Source: CAVQXR01 sp963717955 | GTDB taxonomy: Bacteria > Actinomycetota > Thermoleophilia > Gaiellales > Gaiellaceae | Length of the DNA stretch: 64,000 nucleotides | Assembly: GCA_963717955.1 (NCBI GenBank) | Contig: CAVQXR010000002.1 | Span: 653,911-717,910, forward strand | Direction of reading: 5' to 3' | In this document: piece after piece, positions 11,206-20,466 of the stretch | How the letters are laid out: each line of letters opens with the position of its first letter | Position numbering within the stretch: the stretch's first letter is position 1 | Program-made: the position numbers and the translations under genes | The notes under the pieces: generated by a model | Databases searched by the model: none | Seen by the model: only the letters and a program-made list of their open reading frames with translations | Told to the model about the DNA's origin: nothing

Positions 11206-12330
11206 GTGCGCCATCGCGTGACCCTGACCTCGCTCGTCGTGCTCGCCGTCGCCGGGATCGCGATCGCCGCCACGCTCGACGGCCTGCGGCGCGACACCAC
11301 CTCGACCGGCCTCGACGCGACGACGACCGATGCGGCCGATCGGGAGGGTGAGCGTCTCAGCGGGCCCGACGTCCCGGTGCCGGGCGCGCTCCTCGGCCAG
11401 CTCGTGTTCGCCGGGGAGGACTGTCGGCTGCGCACGGTCAGGCTCTCGACGGTGCGCCTGAGCGGCCCGGGCGCGCCAACCGGGTGCGAGGTGTGGGCAT
11501 CGCCGGGCGGCCGGCTCGCGCTGGTCTCCGAGCGGTCGCGGGACGGCTCGACACCCCTGCGCCCGATCGCGCTCGTCCGGCTCGATGGCGAGAAGCGGGC
11601 GGCACGGCCGATCGGCGAGGCTGTGGGTGATCCGAGCTGGTCGCCCGACGGCACAGCCGTTGCCTGGTGCGGGGACGAGGGCGACCCGTTCTCGACCGTG
11701 ATCGCGAGCTTCCCCGACGGCGGTCGTGAGAGCGTCAGCGGCTGCTACCCGCGGTTCACTCCGGAGGGCACGCTCCTGCTGCGGCCTGCGCTCGCGTATG
11801 CGAGCGAGCTCTGGGAAGACGGCGCCGTGGCGCTCACCGCGGCCGACTTGCGACGGGGCTTCCCCGACGACGCGAACGGAGCGATCCGCCTGCTCGGCTA
11901 CGACCGCAGTGTCGACGGCGTGCTCGCGGTGACCGCGGTGGGAACGCCCTCCGACGGGCCCGGGCTGTCGGTCCTCCAGCTCTGGGAAGGTGCGGAGCTC
12001 ACCGCGAGCGTCCGGCTCCCAGGGCGGTCGGGGGCAAATGGCTCGAGGTTCGGGGAGCTCGTCCGTTTCAGCCCCGACGGGACGCAATTCGCCATCGGTC
12101 CGCTGGGCGGGGCCGACGACGGCCCGGTGACGTTCGTCGATCTCCGCCTGCGACGCCCGACCGTCGAGCTGCCGTCGCAGCGGGGCTTCTCGTGGTCGCC
12201 CGACGGCGCGTGGCTCGCGGTCGCGACGGGCGACGAGATCGTCATCTACTCCCGCGAGTCGACCGAGATCGTCTACCGTCTCGCGGTCCCGGCGTGGAGC
12301 GTGAACTGGGTACAGGAACCGGGCGCATGA
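11206..12330 (+). CDS. membrane-anchored PD40/WD40-like propeller protein
   Basis: This 374-residue protein starts at a GTG and has one N-terminal transmembrane or uncleaved signal segment (LTSLVVLAVAGIAIAATL). The rest is predicted outside the cell. Weak PD40 blades are visible: SWSPDGTAVAWCGDEGD near residue 145, RFSPDGTQFAIGPL, and SWSPDGAWLAVATGDEIVIYS near the end. It lacks the RTX repeats of its upstream neighbour. Function is unknown; the pair looks like a co-transcribed set of extracytoplasmic propellers. Confidence 0.72.
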   Translation: MRHRVTLTSLVVLAVAGIAIAATLDGLRRDTTSTGLDATTTDAADREGERLSGPDVPVPGALLGQLVFAGEDCRLRTVRLSTVRLSGPGAPTGCEVWASPGGRLALVSERSRDGSTPLRPIALVRLDGEKRAARPIGEAVGDPSWSPDGTAVAWCGDEGDPFSTVIASFPDGGRESVSGCYPRFTPEGTLLLRPALAYASELWEDGAVALTAADLRRGFPDDANGAIRLLGYDRSVDGVLAVTAVGTPSDGPGLSVLQLWEGAELTASVRLPGRSGANGSRFGELVRFSPDGTQFAIGPLGGADDGPVTFVDLRLRRPTVELPSQRGFSWSPDGAWLAVATGDEIVIYSRESTEIVYRLAVPAWSVNWVQEPGA

Positions 12331-12385
12331 CGGCAACCTCCGGCAGGCGGGCCCGCGTTGTCGGCCCTGCACGACGTGGCCCCGG

Positions 12386-13591
12386 TCATGCGCGCTCTCC
12401 AGTCGCCGTCTCGCCAGCCTCGTAGCGCTCGCGCGTGACGGCCACCGTGAACGCGAGCCCGAGGGCGAGCAGGCTGCCGAAGGCAAACGTCCAGCCGAAG
12501 CCGATCGATGCGACGAAGGGCGCGGCGGCCTGCGTCGTGATTGCCGTTCCGACGAACAGCCCGGTCGCGAAGAGGCCGACTGCGGTCGCCCGCTCGCGCG
12601 GGCTCACCTCGGTTGCCCAGGACTGGAGGTACGGGTGGGCGAGCGCGAAGCCGACGGCGAGCAGGACGGCGGCGGCGCCGATCCCGACGGGTGTCTGCGA
12701 GGTCGCGGCGACCGCGAGCGCCGCGGCGCCGAGCAGGAGCCCGAACGCCATGATCCGGGCGCTCGACCAGCCGACGACGAACCGCTGGGCCGGGCGACTT
12801 CCGAGAGCGATCGCCAGACCGTAGACCGCGACCACGAGCCCGGCGCGCGCCCGGCTCACCCCCGATTCCTCGAGGGCGGCCGGGAAGTAGGCGAGGAACC
12901 CGACGAGCGCCGCGCCCTCGACGAGAGCGAGCAGCGCGACCGCGCGCGGCCACGTGGCCCTGAGCGCGCCGACGATGCTCGCCGCGTAGTCGCGCGCCGG
13001 GCGACGAACGAGCACGGGATCGCGCTCGTAGCGGAGCTGAGCGGCGAGCGCGACGGCAGCCACCGCCCCGGACACGAGGAAGCCGACGCGCCACGACGCG
13101 AGACCGCTCGCCGTTCCGCCACACACGATGCCTGCGGCCACGCCGGCCGCATAGAGGGCGACCAGATCGGACAGCGTCCCGGCCCGCCGCGACGTCTCGA
13201 CATGGTCGCCGATGTACGTGATCGCGGACGGTGCGACCGCGGCGAACGCGGCGCCGGCGATTCCTCGCAGGACGAGAAGCAGCGTCACGTCTCCTGCGAA
13301 CGCGGCGGCGAGCGTGGCGAGGCCGCCGGCGGCGAGCCCGATCCGGATCGCCCCGAGCCTCCCGAGACGATTGCTGACGAAGCCCCAGCCGAGCTGCATC
13401 AGGCCGTAGGCCAGCGCGTACACGGCGGCCACGGCCGCGACCCCACTGAGCGAGCGGTCGAAATCCGCCGCGATCGCGAGGAGCATGGGCGGAACGAGGT
13501 AGCTATCGAGGGCGGCCGCGAAGACCGCGAGCAGCACGACGCGCGTTGGAGGACGCCGGCCCGGCTCTCGCGATGCGCGGGCCCCGGTCAA
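12386..13591 (-). CDS. major facilitator superfamily transporter
   Basis: This roughly 400-residue protein has about twelve hydrophobic segments. The MFS loop 2-3 signature is visible as WGFVSNRLGRLGAIRIG near residue 70. Substrate is not evident; the family includes drug and metabolite exporters. The first usable start in the frame is a TTG at 13591 (MTGARASREPG), 15 bases after the tatA stop, so the start is less certain than the frame. Probably co-transcribed with tatA. Confidence 0.82.
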   Translation of the reverse strand: MTGARASREPGRRPPTRVVLLAVFAAALDSYLVPPMLLAIAADFDRSLSGVAAVAAVYALAYGLMQLGWGFVSNRLGRLGAIRIGLAAGGLATLAAAFAGDVTLLLVLRGIAGAAFAAVAPSAITYIGDHVETSRRAGTLSDLVALYAAGVAAGIVCGGTASGLASWRVGFLVSGAVAAVALAAQLRYERDPVLVRRPARDYAASIVGALRATWPRAVALLALVEGAALVGFLAYFPAALEESGVSRARAGLVVAVYGLAIALGSRPAQRFVVGWSSARIMAFGLLLGAAALAVAATSQTPVGIGAAAVLLAVGFALAHPYLQSWATEVSPRERATAVGLFATGLFVGTAITTQAAAPFVASIGFGWTFAFGSLLALGLAFTVAVTRERYEAGETATGERA

Positions 13592-13606
13592 CCGCCCGGG
13601 TGGTGG

Positions 13607-14014
13607 CTAGCTCTCGACCGGCTTGGCCGGCTCGGCCTCGACGATCTTCTCCTCGACGTCCGGGGCGTCCGGGCCGGGCGGGTCGGGAGCGGCGGCCGCA
13701 GCTCCGTCGGCGCGGCGTGCGAGCGCCTCGTCGATCTCGTCGTCGGTCGGGACATTCCCGGGCTCCGGCTCGGCCTCTTCCTTGAACGGGTTGAGCGCGT
13801 CCTTGACCGCCTGCTTCGGGTTGCGCACGACTCCTGCGATCTCCGCCGGCGCCTCGACGGCCTCCTTGAACTCCTTCGGAATGTCGCCGACCGAGTCCTT
13901 GAACTCACGCATCGTGCGGCCGGCGGAGCGGCCGATCTTCGGGACCGCCTTGGCACCGAACAGGAGCAGGACAACCAGCACGATGATCGCGATCTCCCAC
14001 GGGCCGAGGTTCAT
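13607..14014 (-). CDS. tatA: Sec-independent translocase subunit TatA
   Basis: Pore component of the twin-arginine export system. The 135-residue protein begins MNLGPWEIAIIVLVVLLLFGAKAVPKIGRSAG: a single membrane helix with the FGA.(K)PKIGR hinge, then an amphipathic helix (MREFKDSVGDIPKEF), as in TatA/B. A long acidic, Pro/Ala-rich tail follows. The ATG at 14014 is the family start; upstream codons in the same frame overlap the divergent SirB1-like gene. No tatC is nearby. Confidence 0.9.
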   Translation of the reverse strand: MNLGPWEIAIIVLVVLLLFGAKAVPKIGRSAGRTMREFKDSVGDIPKEFKEAVEAPAEIAGVVRNPKQAVKDALNPFKEEAEPEPGNVPTDDEIDEALARRADGAAAAAPDPPGPDAPDVEEKIVEAEPAKPVES

Positions 14015-14072
14015 GGCCAGAGGGTAGCACCGGCCGGCGCGGCGATGTGGCCGGCGCCTCCACAATGGCTGG

Positions 14073-14723
14073 ATGCCGGCCGACTTCAGAGCGCTTGCTG
14101 CCGACAGTGGTGCGCGGATCGACGAGCTGGCGCTCGCGCTCGCTGCAGAGTTCCGCGACGTCGACCGGCAGCGGGCGCTCGGGGAGCTCGACCGCCTCGG
14201 CACGGCCCTCGCGTCGATGGCCTGCTCGACGCCGCTCGAGCAGGCGCATTCGCTCGCGACGCTGCTCGGGGAGCGTGAGGGATTCTGCGGCGACCGGGCG
14301 ACCTATGACCGACCGGAGAGCTCCATGCTCGACCTCGTCCTCGAACGGCGCCGCGGGCTGCCGATCCTGCTCGCCACCGTCTACGTGGAGGTCGCCCGGC
14401 GCGCCGGGGTCGAGGTCTCGGGCGTGGGCCTGCCGGGCCATTTCCTCGCCGGGATCTTCGCGGGCGAGACCACACTGCTCCTCGATCCGTTCTCGGGCGG
14501 CCGCCTCGTCGTTCCCGACGTGGAGCCGGACACGATCCGCCCGTGGCGAGCCCACGAGACCGCTCTGCGGATGCTGAACAACCTCGTCGCGTCGTTCGCC
14601 CGGCGCGCCGATGTGGCGCATGCGATCCGGGCCGCCGAGCTGCGCCTCGCGCTGCCGCTCGAGGGCCGGACCCAGACCGCGCTCGAGATCGAGCTGCGCT
14701 CGCTCCGCGCCCGGCTCAACTGA
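14073..14723 (+). CDS. SirB1-family transglutaminase-like protein
   Basis: This 216-residue protein belongs to the SirB1/YchA group: DLVLERRRGLPILLATVYVEVARRAGV matches the conserved core, followed by GLPGHFLAGIF and LLLDPFSGGRLV. The transglutaminase-like fold is known for this group but the enzymatic activity is uncertain, and the biological role is unresolved. Its 3' end overlaps the 3' end of the convergent EamA gene by 8 bases. Confidence 0.82.
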   Translation: MPADFRALAADSGARIDELALALAAEFRDVDRQRALGELDRLGTALASMACSTPLEQAHSLATLLGEREGFCGDRATYDRPESSMLDLVLERRRGLPILLATVYVEVARRAGVEVSGVGLPGHFLAGIFAGETTLLLDPFSGGRLVVPDVEPDTIRPWRAHETALRMLNNLVASFARRADVAHAIRAAELRLALPLEGRTQTALEIELRSLRARLN

Positions 14724-15564
14724 GCTGTCGGCGGGCGGTCAGCGTGACGCCGGCGCTCGCGGCGATCACGAGGAGGATCGCGACGAGCTCGATCGTCGAG
14801 AGTCGCTGGCCGAGCACGACGAGGCCGGCGAGTGCGGCTGCGGCCGGCTCGACGGTCATCAGCACCCCGAACACGCGTGTTGCCATCGAGCGGAGTGCGT
14901 GGAGCTCGAGCGAGTACGGGATCACGGAGGAGAGGAGCGCGACCGCGCCGCCGATCAGGAGCACGCGGGCGTCGAGCAGGTCGGCCCCTGCGTCGGCGAT
15001 GCCGAACGGAAGCGTGGCGAGCGCGGCGACGACCATCGCGAGCGCGAGGCCGCCCATGCCGGGAAATGCGCGCCCGACCCGGGTCGCGAGGAGGATGTAG
15101 ACGGCCCACAGCGTCCCTGCGACGAGGGCGAAGGCGACGCCGACCGGGTCGAGGCCGCTCCAGTCGCCCCCCGAGAGCAGCGCGACCCCGGCCGCCGCCA
15201 GCGCGATCCAGACCCCGTCGAGCGCGCGGCGCGACAGGACGAGCGCCAGCACGAGCGGGCCGATCATCTCGAAGGTGACCGCGATCCCCTGCGGGATGCG
15301 GTCGAGCGCCAGGTAGAAGCAGGAGTTCATCCCGCCGAGCACGAGCCCGAACGCCACGGCCGTCGCGAGCTCCCGCGGACTGTGGCCGCGCACCTTCGGC
15401 CGCCAGATCGCGGCGAGCACGATCGCGGCGATCCCGATCCGCACGAACGACGCCCCGAGCGCACCGACCTCGTCGAACAGCGTCGCGCCGAGCGCGGCAC
15501 CGAACTGGATCGACCCGACGGCACCGAGCACGAGCCACGTTGCCGACACGGGAGCCCGTCTCAC
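14716..15564 (-). CDS. EamA/DMT-family permease
   Basis: A ten-helix drug/metabolite transporter of about 282 residues from the GTG at 15564 (VRRAPVSATWLVLGAVG). Two EamA halves are visible, the first with GGMNSCFYLALDRIPQGIAVTFEMIGP, the second with GTLWAVYILLATRVGR and VEPAAAALAGLVVLGQ. This second half ends like threonine/homoserine exporters of the RhtA type. The longer frame to 15660 runs through the 11-bp repeat array and was rejected; GTG 15549 is an alternative start. Confidence 0.85.
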   Translation of the reverse strand: MRRAPVSATWLVLGAVGSIQFGAALGATLFDEVGALGASFVRIGIAAIVLAAIWRPKVRGHSPRELATAVAFGLVLGGMNSCFYLALDRIPQGIAVTFEMIGPLVLALVLSRRALDGVWIALAAAGVALLSGGDWSGLDPVGVAFALVAGTLWAVYILLATRVGRAFPGMGGLALAMVVAALATLPFGIADAGADLLDARVLLIGGAVALLSSVIPYSLELHALRSMATRVFGVLMTVEPAAAALAGLVVLGQRLSTIELVAILLVIAASAGVTLTARRQLS

Positions 15565-15585
15565 CGGCGCAAGCCTACGAGCACG

Positions 15586-15629
15586 GTGCCTGGCACGTGC
15601 CAGGCACGTGCCAGGCACGTGCCAGGCAC
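15586..15629. repeat. four tandem copies of an 11-bp palindrome
   Basis: GTGCCTGGCAC at 15586-15596 is followed without gap by three copies of GTGCCAGGCAC (15597-15607, 15608-15618, 15619-15629). Each unit is a near-perfect palindrome, so the array can fold into several alternative hairpins. It lies between the two EamA genes, 22 bases upstream of the first one's start. It could be a terminator-like element or a dispersed intergenic repeat. Confidence 0.85.
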
Positions 15630-15690
15630 CCTTCATCCGGGCTTCATCCGGATCGGGCATGGCACTACCGGCTGCGGCTGCGGCGAGGGG

Positions 15691-16611
15691 CTATTCGTGC
15701 GGCGCTGCGTCCGTTTCGATCCGGTCGATGCGCGGCGTGGGACGACGCCGGGAAAGGACGATGCCGAGGGCGATCGCGATCCCACCGGCCCACTGGAGCG
15801 GGGCCATCGGCTCGGAGATGAGTACCAGCGCGAACAGCGCGCCGAAGAACGGCTGGAGGTTCGCGTAGACGGCAGCGCGAGCCGCTCCCACATGGCTCAC
15901 CGCGACGAACCAGATCAGGTTCGTCAGCGCATAGGCGACGATCGCGCTGTAGAGCAGGCCCGCCCAGGCGAGCGGCGTGATCGCCGACCAGTCGGTGCGG
16001 GCGAGCTCCGGGGCAGCCGCTGCGAGAATCACAGGCAGGCAGGCGAGCGAGATCAGCGCATTCACGCGATAGGTGCCGTGCGCGCGCACGTACGGCGCGA
16101 GCGCGATCGAGTAGAGAGCGAAGCTGGCGGGTGCATACAGGGCGAGCAGGATTCCGCCGGCTTCGGCCGAGACCTGCCCGGCGGTGCCGAGCGCGACCAA
16201 AGCGACCCCGCCGAACGAGACGACCGCCGCCGCCCACCGCCACGCGCCGAGGCGCTCGATCCCGAGCAGCTGCGAGAAGATGCCGGCGAAGATCGGGAGG
16301 GTGCCGAACAGCAGGGCGATCGTCGTCGCGCTCGCGAAGTCGAACGACCACGCGAAGCCGATCTGGTTCGTCGAGACGGCCAGGGCGCCCCAGAGCAGGA
16401 TCACTCGGAGATCCCGGCGCGGGACGGCGAACGGCCTCGTATGCCGGAGCGCGATCGCCACGAACACGATCGTGGCGATCGTGAAGCGTGGGGCCGCATA
16501 GGAGAGCGGCGAGAATCCGTGACCCAGTGCGTACTTCGTGACCGTGAAGTTCAGGCTCCACGCGAGCACGCACGCGAGCAGCATCACGTCGGCCGCGGTC
16601 AGACGCCGCAC
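15691..16611 (-). CDS. EamA/DMT-family permease (second copy)
   Basis: A 306-residue permease from the GTG at 16611 (VRRLTAADVMLLACVLAWSL), with ten hydrophobic segments in two EamA repeats. NFTVTKYALGHGFSPLSYAAPRF opens the first repeat and LALYAPASFALYSIALAPYV the second. It is only distantly similar to the adjacent EamA gene, so this is not a recent duplication. The GTG lies 5 bases after the stop of a small upstream frame, suggesting coupling. Substrate unknown. Confidence 0.87.
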   Translation of the reverse strand: MRRLTAADVMLLACVLAWSLNFTVTKYALGHGFSPLSYAAPRFTIATIVFVAIALRHTRPFAVPRRDLRVILLWGALAVSTNQIGFAWSFDFASATTIALLFGTLPIFAGIFSQLLGIERLGAWRWAAAVVSFGGVALVALGTAGQVSAEAGGILLALYAPASFALYSIALAPYVRAHGTYRVNALISLACLPVILAAAAPELARTDWSAITPLAWAGLLYSAIVAYALTNLIWFVAVSHVGAARAAVYANLQPFFGALFALVLISEPMAPLQWAGGIAIALGIVLSRRRPTPRIDRIETDAAPHE

Positions 16612-16616
16612 GGCGG

Positions 16617-16847
16617 CTACCGATCTGCCCAGCGAGGGTTCGGCCACCCTTCCTCGGCGGCGAGCCGGATCCGGCCGTCGGCGACCATTGAGAGCGCGTC
16701 GTCGAGGACGATCGGCGGCCCCGGAGCGCAATCCCGTGCTCGGGCGCCAGCTCGGCGACCGATCGGGCGTGCCCAGCGACGAGCCCTGGCCGCCTCGAGC
16801 TCCCGGTGGGCGAAGGCCCTCGACTGTCCATCGGTGATCGTCGCCAC
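16617..16847 (-). CDS. small hypothetical protein, 76 residues
   Basis: A GTG-started frame (MATITDGQSRAFAHRELEAA) ends 5 bases before the EamA start. The sequence looks protein-like: PPIVLDDALSMVADGRIRLAAEEGWPNPRW at the C-terminus is not a typical shadow frame. A neighbouring frame over the central third reads HARSVAELAPEHGIALRG, which looks equally natural, so a pair of compensating frameshifts is possible. No family was recognised. Confidence 0.45.
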   Translation of the reverse strand: MATITDGQSRAFAHRELEAARARRWARPIGRRAGARARDCAPGPPIVLDDALSMVADGRIRLAAEEGWPNPRWADR

Positions 16848-17017
16848 GGCGCCGACTCTACCGCCGCCGGAACGAGACGATCAGGGCCGACAACAGGGCC
16901 ACGCCGCACGCTCGATACCCGGCAAGCCCCGCCCGCGCGGCTCCGGGCGGTGACTGCCCTACGTCCTCCCACGGTCGGGCGCGGCCTCGACCGCCGGGGC
17001 GTCGATAGCCTGTCGGC

Positions 17018-18373
<1,356 letters not shown>

Positions 18374-18468
18374 CCGTACCGGAGCATCTGGGCCGTGCCC
18401 GGTGAGGAGTCGGCCGCCGACCTGGTCGACTCCGACGACTGGCGGGCGCTCGTGGACATCGCAGCGCT

Positions 18469-18489
18469 CGCGCCGCCACCGGCGGCGCG
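18469..18489. terminator. GC-rich hairpin between convergent genes
   Basis: CGCGCCGCC (18469-18477), loop ACC, then GGCGGCGCG (18481-18489): a perfect 9-bp stem with a 3-base loop between the convergent decarboxylase and Vps62-like genes. No U-tract follows, as is common in GC-rich actinobacteria. A second small hairpin (GGGCT/AGCCC, 18504-18516) overlaps the Vps62-like stop codon. Probably a bidirectional terminator. Confidence 0.6.
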
Positions 18490-18509
18490 CTCGTCCGCCC
18501 GCCGGGCTC

Positions 18510-20444
18510 TCAGCCCGCCTCCTCCGGAAGGACGTCGGGCTCGGCAGTCCGGCGAGCGGCTCGCTCGCGCGCGCGAAGGTTCGCGTAGAGATAGGTCGTC
18601 GCGATGGCGACGAAGGGCATCGTCACGACGTAGACACACGACGAGACGATCTCGACCACGTCGAAGGACGCGCTCGTGGCGAACAGGAGGAGGACTCCGA
18701 CGAGGGGTCCCGTGACCAGGCCGAGCGCCGCGAACGAGATGACCGCGAGCGACGATCGCCACCAGCGTCCGCGGATCAGCTGGGCGCTGCGCCGCAGGGC
18801 TGCGACACCGCCGAGCCCTTCGACCGCGACGACCTGGGCCACGTACGCCCAGCGCCCGACGAGCCAGATCGCGATCGGGATCCCGATCACCGAGAGGGTG
18901 AGGATGAGGCACGACGCGACGACGATCCCGAGTGCCACGGCGAGCGGGCCCGTCTCGTCGCGGACGAGGCGGTACGCGCGGCGGGTGTCGACGAGACGGC
19001 CCTCGTCGAGCTCCGCCATCGCACGTGCCACGGCCGCCTGGACGATGGCGAGCCCGAGTATCGCGAACAGCAGCCCGATCTCGAGCACGATCGAGAGCAC
19101 GAACGGGTTCGTCTCGTCGACCGCCTCGGTGGCGCCGGTTAGCCCGGCCACCCGGAAGAGGATCGCCTGCACGGCGGCTGCGAGGGCCATGATCGGCACG
19201 AAGGCAAGCCCGATCCCCGCGAACATCCTGAAACGGGATCGGTACATCCGGCGTGATGCATTCAGTGCCTGGCCCCAGGAGCGGCGGCGGATGAGGCGCA
19301 GGGGAGCACCGGGCTGCCACTCCGTCCTCCAGACTCCCCCCACCACGAGAACGCCGAGCGCGATGAGCCCGAGGAAGACGGGAAGAGGGTTGGCTGCGAG
19401 CCTCGTCAGCAGATCCGAGCCCGCCCCGACCGCGGTGCAGAAGAAGGCGGTCGCGGAGGGTCCGAGCGTGTCGATCCCGCCGATCGCGAAGCTCCGGTCG
19501 CGCCAGGTCTCGTCCGCCCATGTGATCGGATACGCCCACTGTGGCTTCGTGTTCGGCCCGGTGGGGCCGTTGTAGAACGACGGCTGCTTCTCGCCCCAGC
19601 GCCCCTCGAAGGCGAGCCATGGGTAGGCTCGGAGGTAGGCCTCCTCCGCGGTCGACACGAGCAGCACTCGCGGCTCGACATCCTCCGACGGAGCGCTCGT
19701 GTCGTCGCAGCCGACCCCCTGGGCGGCGCTGCGGCCGAGGAAGAGTGAGGACTCGAAGTAGTTCGCGTGGGATCCGGCAGACGGGTAGACGACGGGATGG
19801 GTTCCGTCCAGGAGCTCGAGCTTCTCGTCGCCCCAGACGGCCTCCTCGGCACCCTCGTGCTGGCTGTAGCCGACCCGGACGGGGCCCTCGGTGAGCGCCT
19901 CCTGCGCAGAGTCGGCGTCGAAGACGAGCTGGATCATCTCCCAGTCGCCCTCATGCTTGTTGTTGAAGTCGTTGTACGGGTAGAAGAACCAGTACTGGAG
20001 GGCGAGCGCGAACGGATGGGCGCCTTCGGCGACCAAGCGCGCGTACATCGTGGGCTCGAATGTCTCGCCGAGCCGGTTCGACCACAGCTCGTAGTCGCAA
20101 CCCGGCTTGAGCGCATCTCCTGGGAAGTCGAGGTGGTAGCCGGGCAGGCCGCGGCCGAGGTCGTCGGCGGTCGGAGCCACGCCGACGACGTTCACCGTGT
20201 CCCAGGGCCCCCGGAAGGCAACCTCCGGGTTGGCGAGCACGGCATCGACATCCGTCGGGACGTAGGGCTCGCCTTCCCCGCAGTCCTCCTCCTGGAGCTT
20301 CAGACGGACGATCGGCGCGTACCGTTCCGCGAGATCCTGCTCGGCCTGCGCGAGCGCGCTCCCTGAGGCGGCGCAGGTGGCGACGATCGCCGCCGCGAGC
20401 ACGCCGACGCACCTCCACCCTCGCTCGCGAGCCGTGCGGATCAT
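18510..20444 (-). CDS. Vps62-like extracytoplasmic domain fused to a multi-pass membrane domain
   Basis: A 644-residue protein with a signal peptide (residues 13-34, cleaved near ASGSALAQA). Residues 35-330 resemble the Vps62/DUF946 family: AERYAPIVRLKL, ALQYWFFYPYNDFNNKHEGDWEM, and HPVVYPSAGSHANYF are the typical aromatic blocks. One helix follows near residue 350, then about five more from residue 400 to 620 with NASRRMYRSRFRMFAGIGLAF, similar to the membrane domain found beside glycerophosphodiesterases. Activity is unknown. The bacterial combination of both parts in one chain is noteworthy. Confidence 0.75.
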   Translation of the reverse strand: MIRTARERGWRCVGVLAAAIVATCAASGSALAQAEQDLAERYAPIVRLKLQEEDCGEGEPYVPTDVDAVLANPEVAFRGPWDTVNVVGVAPTADDLGRGLPGYHLDFPGDALKPGCDYELWSNRLGETFEPTMYARLVAEGAHPFALALQYWFFYPYNDFNNKHEGDWEMIQLVFDADSAQEALTEGPVRVGYSQHEGAEEAVWGDEKLELLDGTHPVVYPSAGSHANYFESSLFLGRSAAQGVGCDDTSAPSEDVEPRVLLVSTAEEAYLRAYPWLAFEGRWGEKQPSFYNGPTGPNTKPQWAYPITWADETWRDRSFAIGGIDTLGPSATAFFCTAVGAGSDLLTRLAANPLPVFLGLIALGVLVVGGVWRTEWQPGAPLRLIRRRSWGQALNASRRMYRSRFRMFAGIGLAFVPIMALAAAVQAILFRVAGLTGATEAVDETNPFVLSIVLEIGLLFAILGLAIVQAAVARAMAELDEGRLVDTRRAYRLVRDETGPLAVALGIVVASCLILTLSVIGIPIAIWLVGRWAYVAQVVAVEGLGGVAALRRSAQLIRGRWWRSSLAVISFAALGLVTGPLVGVLLLFATSASFDVVEIVSSCVYVVTMPFVAIATTYLYANLRARERAARRTAEPDVLPEEAG

Positions 20445-20466
20445 GAACGGCCGGGCGCTGATCGGC

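Noticed and set aside
15586..15629. Short CRISPR array
   Set aside because: The units are 11 bp with no spacers, and no cas genes exist in the window.
18395..18715. Small plus-strand gene after the decarboxylase
   Set aside because: It crosses the hairpin terminator and then runs antisense to the Vps62-like gene; no domain was seen.
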